Positions 25,949-34,706 are shown, numbered from the stretch's first letter. The stretch is 64,000 nucleotides of DNA from Mesorhizobium sp. 65-26 (GCA_001899205.1 MKVL01000010.1:577914-641913); one strand, 5' to 3'. Notes: generated from the letters alone by a model not told the origin. Translations and numbers: made by a program.

Positions 25949-26884
25949 ATGTCGCTGGCCGCCTTCCAGGCGATGGCGGCCGACAAGGTGACGCTGCAGC
26001 TGAAGTGGGTCACGCAGGCCCAGTTCGCCGGCTACTATGTCGCCAAGGCCAAGGGCTTCTATGACGCCGAAGGCCTCGACGTCGACATCAAGCCGGGCGG
26101 TCCCGACATCGCGCCCGAGCAGGTGATCGCCGGCGGCGGCGCCGACGTCATCGTCGACTGGATGGGCGGCGCGCTCGCGGCCCGCGATAAGGGCGTGATG
26201 CTCGTCAACATCGCCCAGCCGTTCAAGAAGGCCGGCATGGAACTGGTCTGCCCGAAGAGCGGTCCGATCAAGACCGAAGCCGATTTCAAGGGCCATACGC
26301 TCGGCGTCTGGTTCTTCGGCAACGAGTATCCGTTCTACGCCTGGATGCACAAGATCGGCCTCAAGACCGATGGCGGCCCCGACGGCGTGACCGTGCTGAA
26401 GCAGAGCTTCGACGTGCAGCCGCTGATCCAGAAGCAGGCCGACTGCATCTCGGTCATGACCTACAACGAATACGGCCAGGTGCTGGACGCCGGCTACAAG
26501 CCGGAAGACCTCGTCGTCTTCAACTACACCGCTATGGGCAACGACCTGCTGGAAGACGGGCTCTACACGCTTGAGGACAAGCTCAAGGACCCGGCCTTCG
26601 AGGACAAGATGGTGCGCTTCGTGCGCGCCTCGATGAAGGGCTGGAAATACGCCACGGAGAACACCGACGAGGCGGCCGGGATCGTCGTCGACGGCGGTGG
26701 CCAGGACGAGAACCACCAGAAGTTCATGATGAAGGAAGTGGCCAAGCTGATCGACAACGCCGACGGCAAGCTGATCCCGGCGGCCTACGAGCGCACCGCC
26801 AAGGCGCTGCTCGACCAGAAGATCATCACCAAGGAGCCGTCCGGCGCCTACACCACCGCGATCACCGACAAGGCGATCAAGTAA
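25949..26884 (+). CDS. NMT1/THI5-like substrate-binding protein; signal peptide interrupted by a frameshift
   Basis: A periplasmic binding protein of the NMT1/THI5 family (311 residues from ATG 25949), with LQLKWVTQAQFAGYYVAKAKGFY and GADVIVDWMGGALAARDKGV, like ThiY-type proteins that bind thiamine pyrimidine precursors. The expected start is ATG 25914, which has a GAGGG upstream, but it runs into TGA after three codons. One extra A in the run of five at 25917-25921 would restore MKKLIIPILAGAMSLAAFQAMA, a perfect signal peptide. From 25949 the basic n-region is missing, so export would fail. Either a recent mutation, slippage, or a sequencing error. Confidence 0.82.
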   Translation: MSLAAFQAMAADKVTLQLKWVTQAQFAGYYVAKAKGFYDAEGLDVDIKPGGPDIAPEQVIAGGGADVIVDWMGGALAARDKGVMLVNIAQPFKKAGMELVCPKSGPIKTEADFKGHTLGVWFFGNEYPFYAWMHKIGLKTDGGPDGVTVLKQSFDVQPLIQKQADCISVMTYNEYGQVLDAGYKPEDLVVFNYTAMGNDLLEDGLYTLEDKLKDPAFEDKMVRFVRASMKGWKYATENTDEAAGIVVDGGGQDENHQKFMMKEVAKLIDNADGKLIPAAYERTAKALLDQKIITKEPSGAYTTAITDKAIK

Positions 26885-26938
26885 GACAGCCGACATCGTC
26901 GTAGCGCCCTGGGGCGGGCGACGACAGGAACCGAAGGG

Positions 26939-26964
26939 AAGGGGCGGGCGACCGCCCCTTTTCT
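26939..26964 (+). terminator. Rho-independent terminator after ABC operon
   Basis: AAGGGGCGG (26939-26947), loop GCGA and CCGCCCCTT (26952-26960), followed by TTCTC. It ends the rightward transporter operon, whose last gene is the binding protein. Confidence 0.75.
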
Positions 26965-27005
26965 CGTGGCCGCGGTGAGACCTGTTGTGTTGCCCGCGGC
27001 CTCCT

Positions 27006-27785
27006 TCAGTGAACGTCGTGGCCGGCCGTTTCCTCGCGGATCGACCGCAGCACGCGCGCCTGGAGCTCCAGCAGCTCGGGGTCGCGCCCTTCCTCGCTGG
27101 CGCGCGGCCGCGCGAACGGCACCGGGATCGTCTCCTTGATGCGGCCGGGGTTGAGACCCATGACGAAGATGCGGTCCGAGAGGTAGACGGCCTCGCTGAC
27201 GTCATGGGTGACGAAGATCACCGTCAGCTTGTGCTCCTGCCAGATCTGCATCAGCAGTTCCTGCATCTGGCCGCGCGTCAGCGCGTCGAGTGCGCCGAAA
27301 GGCTCGTCCATCAGCAGGATCTTCGGCCGGTAGGAGAGGGCGCGCGCGATCGCCACGCGCTGCTTCATGCCGCCCGAAAGCTGGCTTGGAAAGGCGTCGG
27401 CGAAACGTGTGAGCTTGACCAGCTCGATATGCCGGCGGGCGATATCGGCGATCTCCTTCGGATCATGGCGCGTTTCGCGCAGCGCGAACTCGACGTTCTG
27501 CTGCGCCGTAAGCCAGGGCAGCAGCGTGTAGGACTGGAACACCACGCCGCGGTCGATGCCGGGGCCGGAGATGGGGGCTCCGTCGACGAGGACCTCGCCA
27601 TTGTCGCTTTCCTGCAGCCCGGCGATGATGGCGAGCAGCGTGCTCTTGCCGCAGCCCGAGGCGCCCACCAGCGAGACGAACTCATTGTCGGCGACTTCGA
27701 GGTTGATGTCGGAAAGCACCTTGACCTGGCCGTTGCGGAACGACTTGTTCAGGCCCGAAATGCTGAGTTTTGGATGCTGCGCCAT
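27006..27785 (-). CDS. ABC transporter ATP-binding protein, NitT/TauT-type (second system)
   Basis: A 259-residue ATPase with Walker A GASGCGKST, signature LSGGMKQR, Walker B LLMDEPFGALD and FVTHDVSEA. Closest in pattern to SsuB/TauB/NrtD proteins. It is the last gene of a leftward operon with permease, HisD-like dehydrogenase, binding protein and DMFase-like hydrolase. It ends facing the first transporter operon, so the two NitT-type systems are convergent. The substrate is unknown, presumably the amide hydrolysed by the operon's enzyme. Confidence 0.9.
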   Translation of the reverse strand: MAQHPKLSISGLNKSFRNGQVKVLSDINLEVADNEFVSLVGASGCGKSTLLAIIAGLQESDNGEVLVDGAPISGPGIDRGVVFQSYTLLPWLTAQQNVEFALRETRHDPKEIADIARRHIELVKLTRFADAFPSQLSGGMKQRVAIARALSYRPKILLMDEPFGALDALTRGQMQELLMQIWQEHKLTVIFVTHDVSEAVYLSDRIFVMGLNPGRIKETIPVPFARPRASEEGRDPELLELQARVLRSIREETAGHDVH

Positions 27786-27786
27786 C

Positions 27787-28632
27787 TCAGCTCCTCTTTT
27801 CGTATTTGAAGAACTGCCGGCCGAGGAAGCGCATGATCTGGTCCGTGGCGAGGCCGAGCACGCCCAGCACCAAGATGTAGCCTATGGCCATGTCTGTCTG
27901 CAGGTAGCGTTGGGCCACGGTGATGCGATAACCGAGGCCGGAATTGGCCGCGACCAGCTCGGCGAGTGTCACCCAGGTCCAGGCCCAGCCGAGCGAGATG
28001 CGCAGCGTGTCCCAGATCTGCGGCATGGCTGAAGGCACCACGATGCGCATCAGCACGCGCAGGTCGCTCATGCCCAGCGTGCGGCCGAAGCCGACGAAGT
28101 CGGCGGGAACGCGCTTGATGTTGTCCTTGAACATCAGGGCCTGCTGGAAATAAGTGCCGATCCAGATGATCAGGAATTTCTGCGGGTCGCTGGTGCCGCT
28201 CCACAGGATCGACAGCGGCACGAAGGCCACGACCGGCATGTAGCGGACGAAGTCGAGGATCGGCTCGATCGCCGCTTCCCAGAAGCGGTAGGCGCCGATC
28301 AGGATCGCGGTGGCGAGCGCCATCACCGAGGCGATGAGGAAGCCGATGCTGATGCGATAGACGCTGATCGCGACGTCGCTGCCCAGCGTGCCGTCCTGCG
28401 CCAGCTTGATCAGCTTGGCGACCACGGCGAGCGGCGATGGCAGGAAGATCGGCTGCACCAGGCCGAGCCTGGCGACGATCGTCCATGCCGCCAGCAGGAG
28501 AAGGAAGGCGCAGATGGCGATGCCGACATAGGTCGTCGTCGGAAATTCCGCGCCCATGGAGAGCAGGGACTTGCGTCTGCGCGGGGCCGACGCCTTTCCC
28601 AAAGTCTGACTTTTCACGGCTTGATCGCTCAT
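27787..28632 (-). CDS. ABC transporter permease, NitT/TauT-type (second system)
   Basis: A 281-residue permease with an N-terminal membrane helix (TYVGIAICAFLLLLAAWTIV) and the BPD transport domain; the cytoplasmic coupling loop is FGRTLGMSDLRVLMRIVVP. ATG 28632 is chosen as start; further upstream the frame enters the previous gene. One base separates its stop from the ATPase gene. A single permease gene implies a homodimer. Confidence 0.88.
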   Translation of the reverse strand: MSDQAVKSQTLGKASAPRRRKSLLSMGAEFPTTTYVGIAICAFLLLLAAWTIVARLGLVQPIFLPSPLAVVAKLIKLAQDGTLGSDVAISVYRISIGFLIASVMALATAILIGAYRFWEAAIEPILDFVRYMPVVAFVPLSILWSGTSDPQKFLIIWIGTYFQQALMFKDNIKRVPADFVGFGRTLGMSDLRVLMRIVVPSAMPQIWDTLRISLGWAWTWVTLAELVAANSGLGYRITVAQRYLQTDMAIGYILVLGVLGLATDQIMRFLGRQFFKYEKRS

Positions 28633-28639
28633 GTTCTTG

Positions 28640-29974
28640 TCACCGATTTGCAGCCGGGGCGCGCGACAGGATGTCTTCCCGGATTTCCGATACGGCGTTC
28701 TCGTGCGCCCGGAAGCCTTCGTAATGCGCGAACGCCCTGGCGGCCGGCGCGAGGCGTTCATAGGCGGCGCGCGAGACATAGGCTATCGAGGAGCGCTTCA
28801 GGAAGTCGAACACCGATAGCGGTGATGCGGTAGCAGCCCGGCCGCCCGTCGGCAACACATGGCTCGGCCCGAGTACGAAATTCGCGATCGGGATAGCCGA
28901 ATGCGGACCGAGCAGGATTTCGCCGGCGTTGCGGATCAGCGGCAGCAGGTCGAACGCGCCGGTGGAAAGCACGGCCAGGTGCTCGGCCGCATAGTCGTTG
29001 ACGAAGTCGAAGGCCGCCTCGACCGAATGGGCGAGCACAATGCCGCCCTTGTCGCCGCCGAGAACGGCGCGCGAGAAGCCGGCGCGGTACTCGCCCATCT
29101 TCTCCCACAGGCCGGGTATCGCGGCCGCCACCGCGCGGGCGACCTCGGGGTCCGCCGTCACCAGGAAGGCCGATGAATCCGGTCCGTGCTCGGATTCGAC
29201 CAGCAGGTCCAGGGCCGCGAGTTCGGCCGGCACGGTGTTGTCGGCGTAGACGATCAACTCGCTCGGTCCGGCCGGGCTGCCGGGATCGATGCGGCTGGAC
29301 AGTATCTGGCGGGCGGCGCTCAGCCAGGGGCTGCCGGGGCCGACGATCTTGGCGCAGCGCGGCACCGTTTGCGTGCCGAAGGCGACCGCGGCCACCGCCT
29401 GCGCGCCACCGCACAGGTAGATCTCGTCGATGCCGATCAATGAGGCGATGAAGCGGGTCGCCGCGTCGGCGGTGCCGTCCGGCCCGGGTGGGGTGACGAT
29501 GACGACGCGGCGGGCGCCCGCCACCTTGGCGGGAACGGCGGTCATGATGGCGCTGGAGGGGAAGAAGCCCTTGCCGCGGGGGACGTAGCACGCAACGGAG
29601 TCGATCGGCGTCCAGCGGTCGCCGATCATGGCGCCCGGTGTCCGTTCGGACAGCCAAAGCTCCTCGGGCATCTGCGCCTCGTGGAAGCGCCGGACCTGCT
29701 CGACCGAGAGCTTGATCGCCTCGATCAGCCGGGTGTCGAGCTCTTTCTCGGCCGCTTCGATGGCTTCCGCCGAGACCTTGAGCGTATCGAGCGCCACGCC
29801 GTCGAAGCGCCGCGCGCAATCGATGAGCGCCGCGTCGCCCTGTTCGCGAACCGCCGCGATGATCGGTTCGACATCGCGCATATAGCTCGAGAGGTCGGTT
29901 TCGGTGCGTTCGAGCAATGCAGCGCGCCGCTTCGGCGAAAGCTTGCTCAGGTCGTGGAATGCAATGGCGTCCAT
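28640..29974 (-). CDS. Histidinol dehydrogenase-like protein (catabolic paralogue)
   Basis: A 444-residue HisD-family NAD-dependent dehydrogenase. The general acid/base pair Glu-His is kept (AAEHLAVL), as are the His in SHVLPT and in FRAHENAV. Relative to E. coli HisD, the zinc ligands Gln259 and Asp360 appear as Glu (ESEHGPDS) and Asn (PIANFVLG). It sits between the binding protein and permease of a transporter operon with no other histidine gene, so it most likely oxidises an alcohol or amino alcohol from the imported substrate, as in HpsN-type paralogues. Confidence 0.87.
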   Translation of the reverse strand: MDAIAFHDLSKLSPKRRAALLERTETDLSSYMRDVEPIIAAVREQGDAALIDCARRFDGVALDTLKVSAEAIEAAEKELDTRLIEAIKLSVEQVRRFHEAQMPEELWLSERTPGAMIGDRWTPIDSVACYVPRGKGFFPSSAIMTAVPAKVAGARRVVIVTPPGPDGTADAATRFIASLIGIDEIYLCGGAQAVAAVAFGTQTVPRCAKIVGPGSPWLSAARQILSSRIDPGSPAGPSELIVYADNTVPAELAALDLLVESEHGPDSSAFLVTADPEVARAVAAAIPGLWEKMGEYRAGFSRAVLGGDKGGIVLAHSVEAAFDFVNDYAAEHLAVLSTGAFDLLPLIRNAGEILLGPHSAIPIANFVLGPSHVLPTGGRAATASPLSVFDFLKRSSIAYVSRAAYERLAPAARAFAHYEGFRAHENAVSEIREDILSRAPAANR

Positions 29975-30185
29975 TGATCGCGTTCTCTCGGGTTTTGTCG
30001 TGCCTCATGCCCGGTACCGGGCATGAGCGGAGGGTGCGCCCGCCTTGCGGCGGGCGATGTCCGGTTCTTGTTCTCAGGGAAGGGCGGTGGCTGGCCCGGA
30101 TCGCTGCATCCTCTCGGATGCCGGCGATCCAGATTTCTTCTGGCAGCGGATTGTCAGGTGACCCGGTGCCGCCAGCCGCCAGTGG

Positions 30186-31193
30186 TCACTTCGCTGCCGA
30201 CACGCTCGCGTCGACGGCGCTCTCGTAGGGAACGTCCTTCTCGATCATCTTGGCGGCGACGGCTGCCTTCAGGATGCTCGGATAGGTCTGCGACTTGAAG
30301 ACGCCGTTCAGCGCTTCCTGGCTCTCGGCGACCGAGTAGTAGGAGACGCCGTCGAAGGCGGTCGCCAGTTCGGACGGCTCGGCGCCGACGCCCTTGGCGA
30401 TGATGGCGCGGCCTTCCTCGGTATGCGTGCGATAGAAGTCCAGCGCCTGGTCCCAGCTCTTCAGCAGGGCGCGCACCTGGCCGGGCTTGTTCTTGAGCAC
30501 GTCCTCCGGAATGGTCAGCATGTCGCTGATCAGGCCGGGGGCCTCGCCGGCCTCGGAGAGCACCTTGATGGACTTGTCGGCGGCAAGCGCCGTCGAGATG
30601 TAGGGCTCGTAGGTGACGGCGGCGGCGACGGTGCCCGAGATGATGGCGGTGCCGGCATTGGCGGCGGGCATCGGCAGTTCGCTGATATCCTCGATGGTCA
30701 TGCCGTTCTTCTGCAGGATGTAGTTCAGCAGCAGGTCGCTGGTCGCGCCCTTCTCGAACGCCACCTGCTTGCCCTTGAGGTCGGCCGGCGTCTTGATGCT
30801 GTCGCCCTTGACCAGGATCGCGTCGGCCTTGGTCGAGGCGTCCATCAGCAGGATGCCCTTGAGCGGAATACCGGCCTGCACCTTGACCAGAAGCTGCTGG
30901 ATGGATTCGTTGTCGCCGTTGACCTGGCCGGACGCGATCGCGGCGCCCATGTCCTTGTCCTCGACGAAGTTGACCAGCTCGACGTCCTCCAGGCCGTTGG
31001 CCTTGAAGAAGCCCTTCTCCTTGGCGATGTACCACATGCCGTAGCCGAGCCACGGCTGGATCGCCAGCTTGAACACGCCGGGCTCGACGGCCGGATCCTC
31101 GGCGAATGCCGGGTGGGACGCCGTCAGCGCACCAGTGAGAAGCGCCGCGACCGCGACGGCGCCGAATATGTGCTTGCGAAGTGTCATCATCAT
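30186..31193 (-). CDS. NitT/TauT-type substrate-binding protein
   Basis: A 335-residue periplasmic protein with a signal peptide (hydrophobic core GAVAVAALLTGALTA, cleaved after AFA near residue 31). The mature domain starts FKLAIQPWLGYGMWYIAKEKGFF and continues with VNGDNESIQQLLVKVQAG, a family pattern of SsuA/NMT1-like proteins. Three ATGs in a row (31193, 31190, 31187) leave the exact start open. It delivers the substrate to the permease and ATPase at 27006-28632. Confidence 0.9.
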   Translation of the reverse strand: MMMTLRKHIFGAVAVAALLTGALTASHPAFAEDPAVEPGVFKLAIQPWLGYGMWYIAKEKGFFKANGLEDVELVNFVEDKDMGAAIASGQVNGDNESIQQLLVKVQAGIPLKGILLMDASTKADAILVKGDSIKTPADLKGKQVAFEKGATSDLLLNYILQKNGMTIEDISELPMPAANAGTAIISGTVAAAVTYEPYISTALAADKSIKVLSEAGEAPGLISDMLTIPEDVLKNKPGQVRALLKSWDQALDFYRTHTEEGRAIIAKGVGAEPSELATAFDGVSYYSVAESQEALNGVFKSQTYPSILKAAVAAKMIEKDVPYESAVDASVSAAK

Positions 31194-31221
31194 TCTGTCC
31201 TTGCTCCCATTGTGGTGGTTG

Positions 31222-33288
31222 TCATCTATCGCTGCCCGAGCCGCCCGATGCAGCGCCCAGCCGCTTCAGCAGGTTGAGCGTTATACGACCGACATCGTTC
31301 ATGCCTGATGCGGGCAATGCGCCGAGCCAGGCGACGGAACTGGCCGAGAAGATCATGCCGCCGGAGGCCAGAGGGCGAAGCGTCATCTCGGCGCAGCGAC
31401 GGCCTTCGCGCTGCGGTTCGCCGCCCTCGTACCATCGGGTGGCGTCATGCACGAAGCTTTCGGGAAAGCCGTCGGCGCGCGCGATGACCATGGTGTCGGG
31501 ATGAGTACCGAGATGCGCGTCGGTTGCGTCGACCTCGTAGCCGGCGGCCGCACCCAGCACGATGCCGCTGTCGCCGAAGGTCTCGTTGCCGACGCCTTCG
31601 AAAAGCCAGGCCGCGACCGGCTCGTGGCTTGCTGGCGTTCGGGTGAAGGGACGGCCCCGGTCGAAGCCCATCAGCGAGATGGCCACGCCGGTCAGGCTGA
31701 ATTCGCCACGCCCGCTGGCGCGCAGGTGCCCGCCTGGTTCATTGGTGATGGCGAACGCCTGCTCGGCGATCGGCCCGTCCCAGGTGCGGCCGGCCTCCAG
31801 CGGCGAACGGCGCAACTCCATCAGGTCGCCCTTGAACGCGACCTTGCCGGCGAAGCCGTTGCCGCCGAGATAGGCGATGCTGCCACCGGCGGCCGCGAAG
31901 CGCCGCAACGCGCCCTCGATTTCCACCGACATATATTCGGGATGGCTGCCGGTCATGACGGCGGCATAGCCCTCGAGCCCGGCAAGCCCGCGTTCGTGCA
32001 GGGCATGGTCGGTGGTCAGATCGAAGGCGATGCCGTTGGCGTGGCAGAAGCGCAGGAAATGCAGGTCGACGGGCAGATTGTGCGGGCCGCCGCACAGCGG
32101 ATAGTTGTAGTCGGGGCGAAGCGTCGCCTTCGGCTTCCTGTAAGAGCAGATCGATACGCCGCTGGCATCGCTGTGATAGTCGTAGAGCGAACGAAGGTTG
32201 TTATCGATCGCGAACTGGTGGCCACGATCCTGGCTTTTCCACTCATAGAGATGTTCCGGCAGGAACTCGTCGGCATAGGCGAGATAGGTGGCGGTGGGCA
32301 CCAGGAACAGCAACGGATTGCGGGGCGACGCCGCCACGACGAAGAAGACGATCTGCTCCTTGCCGTGCTCGTGCTCGACCTCGAAGGCGTAGACGCCGGA
32401 GGCGGCGTCGCGCGGCAGCTCGGCGCGGAAGCTGGCCGGCCAGTCCAGCGGGCCAAGGTCGTCGTCATGGCAGTGGACCGCGTCGTAGTGGGTCGGCACG
32501 AGCCGGGGATCGAAGCTCGTTCCGTCCCAACGCGGCGAGGTCATGCAGAAGGCGGGCAGGTTGACTACCTCGAGTTGCAACGCCGCGGTGCCGGACGATG
32601 TCAGCGGGCCGTCGCCCAGCCGCGTCGGGAAGGTCCACGAGGCGCTCCCGGATGACAGGCGCAGTGCCACCGAGGCGAATTTGGCGTTGAGCGTCGGCAG
32701 ATCGTGCGCCAGGCTGGCGCCGAACAGCAGGTCCCGCGCTGGCGCCTTCCAGGCCATGTCGAATTCGCGATGCAGCCTGAACGGAGCAAGTACGTCCCCG
32801 CCGGTGATGTCGAGCGTGACGCCGGAACCCGCCGATCCGATCTCGATGCGCAGCCAGTCGCGCGCTGGCAGCGGCTCGCCGGACAGCAGCAGCCTGTCGC
32901 CCAGCCGGAACCGCAAGCCGTCATCCGTCAGCGTCAGAGAGAAGCTGTCGGTTTCGACGATGGCGCGGTCGCCATGGTTGCGGGTGAGGAAGACCGCGAA
33001 CGATACGCCTTCGACGTGGCCGGCGCCTGCCAGTTGCGCCGCGCCGATGCGCAGGAAGGAGCCGAGGTCGAAGCTCTCGTGGCGAGGCGCGTCGGCAAGC
33101 TGTCGCACAGGCCAGTCCATGACCTGGGGCTCGGGCGTGTCGATACGCATCAGGCGCACGCCGCGCACAGCCGCTTCCGCGGACAGATGCAGCTCGACCG
33201 CGCCGCCGGCGGTCACGTGCCATGGGGCCGTATAGCCGGCCACCGCCATGGCGTCATGGATCACGCTCTTCTTCACGATCGCGGACAT
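31222..33288 (-). CDS. N,N-dimethylformamidase large (beta) subunit-like amidohydrolase
   Basis: A 688-residue homologue of the large subunit of N,N-dimethylformamidase, which cleaves DMF to dimethylamine and formate at a mononuclear iron held by two Tyr and one Glu. Candidate ligands by alignment from memory are Tyr335/338 (TYLAYAD), Tyr369/371 (LYDYHSD) and Glu451 in GSHPEYMS. The N-terminal 230 residues look like beta-sandwich/lectin-like sequence. The 110-130-residue small subunit of known DMFases is not present anywhere nearby. First gene of the leftward transporter operon, so its substrate is probably an imported amide. Confidence 0.8.
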   Translation of the reverse strand: MSAIVKKSVIHDAMAVAGYTAPWHVTAGGAVELHLSAEAAVRGVRLMRIDTPEPQVMDWPVRQLADAPRHESFDLGSFLRIGAAQLAGAGHVEGVSFAVFLTRNHGDRAIVETDSFSLTLTDDGLRFRLGDRLLLSGEPLPARDWLRIEIGSAGSGVTLDITGGDVLAPFRLHREFDMAWKAPARDLLFGASLAHDLPTLNAKFASVALRLSSGSASWTFPTRLGDGPLTSSGTAALQLEVVNLPAFCMTSPRWDGTSFDPRLVPTHYDAVHCHDDDLGPLDWPASFRAELPRDAASGVYAFEVEHEHGKEQIVFFVVAASPRNPLLFLVPTATYLAYADEFLPEHLYEWKSQDRGHQFAIDNNLRSLYDYHSDASGVSICSYRKPKATLRPDYNYPLCGGPHNLPVDLHFLRFCHANGIAFDLTTDHALHERGLAGLEGYAAVMTGSHPEYMSVEIEGALRRFAAAGGSIAYLGGNGFAGKVAFKGDLMELRRSPLEAGRTWDGPIAEQAFAITNEPGGHLRASGRGEFSLTGVAISLMGFDRGRPFTRTPASHEPVAAWLFEGVGNETFGDSGIVLGAAAGYEVDATDAHLGTHPDTMVIARADGFPESFVHDATRWYEGGEPQREGRRCAEMTLRPLASGGMIFSASSVAWLGALPASGMNDVGRITLNLLKRLGAASGGSGSDR

Positions 33289-33334
33289 CCTCTCCGCGGC
33301 GGCTGTTGCGGGCCGCCGAATTCCCGGGTACCTC

Positions 33335-33404
33335 TATACCCCTGTTTTTTTGATTTAATCTATTAGTGTCAAGTCGAAGGGGGTATATACCCCCAACGGG
33401 GTAT
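33335..33404. promoter_or_regulatory. Divergent promoter with perfect 16-bp palindrome GGGGGTATATACCCCC
   Basis: The 121-bp region between the DMFase-like gene and the LuxR-type gene has a perfect palindrome GGGGGTATATACCCCC at 33379-33394. Half-site copies TATACCCC (33335-33342) and GGGGTAT (33398-33404) lie on either side, the latter overlapping the ribosome-binding region of the regulator. This is a strong candidate operator for the LuxR-type protein, acting on both genes. Confidence 0.6.
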
Positions 33405-33409
33405 TCTCG

Positions 33410-34216
33410 GTGACAAAGACGGTCTTCGGCAGCCTGGCGCAGGCGATCGACAGGGTTGGGAGCGACGATTTCTACCCGACAATGGCGGAATACCTGCGTT
33501 CCTGCATGGACTACGACAATGTGATTGCCATCGTTTTCGTCGGTACCAACGTGCCCGACGTGCTCTACAGGAGCGTGCGCGGACCAGATGTGTTCCGCTA
33601 TGTCGCCGAGCAATATCTGCCGGGGGCCTATCTTCTCGACCCTGTATACCACTTCCATCTCAGGCGCGGCGCGCCCGGCCTCTACCGATTGCTCGACATC
33701 GCGCCGGACCAGTTCCGCCGCAGCCGCTATTTCAAATGGTACTATGGCCGCATCGGCATAACCGACGAGATCTCCGTCCTGCTGCCGATCGGCGACAACA
33801 CGACGATCACCATCTCGCTCGGCAAGGACAGTTCCTCGGGCCAGCTCTTCTCGTCGAAGGCGGAAGACCAGCTTCGGCAGCACGAGCCGGTGGTCATGTC
33901 GCTGTTGCGCGCGCATTTCAGCGCCTCGGAGGTTCGCACGGCCGGGGAGCGCAAGCCGACATCGGTCATCGACAATCTGATCGTGGCCATGAAGAGCCAT
34001 CACGACGTCGGGTTGAGCCGCCGCCAGGCCGAGGTGGCGCTGCTTATCCTGCAGGGGCATTCGTCGCCGTCGATCGGGCTTCATCTGGGTGTCAGCCCGC
34101 AGACGGTGAAGGTGTTCCGCAAGCAGCTCTATGCGCGATGTGGGATCTCCTCTCAGGCGGAGCTCTTCGGGCTCCTGATGCCCATGCTGGGCAATGACGG
34201 CTCCGCGCTGGACTGA
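33410..34216 (+). CDS. LuxR family transcriptional regulator
   Basis: A 268-residue regulator with a C-terminal LuxR-type helix-turn-helix (residues about 200-260: GLSRRQAEVALLILQGHSSPS, GVSPQTVKVFRKQLYARCGI in order). The N-terminal 170 residues are a sensor domain without the conserved tryptophans of AHL binding that I would expect, so the ligand may be the catabolic substrate. GTG 33410 is the start. DMFase clusters in Paracoccus are controlled by a LuxR-family regulator (DmfR), which supports the pairing with the divergent hydrolase gene. Confidence 0.87.
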   Translation: MTKTVFGSLAQAIDRVGSDDFYPTMAEYLRSCMDYDNVIAIVFVGTNVPDVLYRSVRGPDVFRYVAEQYLPGAYLLDPVYHFHLRRGAPGLYRLLDIAPDQFRRSRYFKWYYGRIGITDEISVLLPIGDNTTITISLGKDSSSGQLFSSKAEDQLRQHEPVVMSLLRAHFSASEVRTAGERKPTSVIDNLIVAMKSHHDVGLSRRQAEVALLILQGHSSPSIGLHLGVSPQTVKVFRKQLYARCGISSQAELFGLLMPMLGNDGSALD

Positions 34217-34238
34217 CTTCGGCTGGCGCGGAGCCGGT

Positions 34239-34706
34239 TCAAAGGCGTTGTTCCTTGATGGTGTTCATGACGAAACTGGTCTCGATCGAGGCGACGCATT
34301 TCAGCCGGGCGATCTTCGCCTTGATGAAGCGTTCGTACTGCTCGAGGCTGCCGGCCACCACCTTCAGCACATAGTCGCGCGAACCGGTGACGAGGTGGCA
34401 TTCCAGCACTTCTTCCCAGCCGCGGATCGCCTCCTCGAACATCACGATCTCGTCCTCGTTCTGGCGGCTGAGCCGGATGGTGGCGATGGCGACCATCGTC
34501 CAGCCGAAGACGGCGGGGTCGACCAGCGTGGTGTAGCCGCGAATGGCGCCGCTTTCCTCCAGCCGCCGCACCCGCCGCAGGCAGGGCGATGGCGACAGCC
34601 CGATCCGCTCGGCGAGCTCGTTGTTTGTGATGCGCGCGTCGGCCTGCAATTCGCGCAGGATCTTGCGATCGAACTCGTCGGCTATCTTCTGCTGCACTAT
34701 GTTCAC
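34239..34706 (-). CDS. Lrp/AsnC family transcriptional regulator
   Basis: A 155-residue Lrp-type regulator with the DNA-binding helix-turn-helix NNELAERIGLSPSPCLRRVRRL (in residues about 28-50) and a C-terminal RAM ligand domain (HLVTGSRDYVLKVVA). Start is GTG 34706. It is divergent from the gamma-synthase/lyase at 34821, as MdeR is from the methionine gamma-lyase gene in Pseudomonas, so it probably senses a sulfur amino acid and controls that gene. Confidence 0.9.
   Translation of the reverse strand: MNIVQQKIADEFDRKILRELQADARITNNELAERIGLSPSPCLRRVRRLEESGAIRGYTTLVDPAVFGWTMVAIATIRLSRQNEDEIVMFEEAIRGWEEVLECHLVTGSRDYVLKVVAGSLEQYERFIKAKIARLKCVASIETSFVMNTIKEQRL

Noticed and set aside
24613-26013. 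A 466-codon open frame on the minus strand
   Set aside because: Antisense to a permease gene; highly charged Arg/Asp/His composition typical of a shadow.
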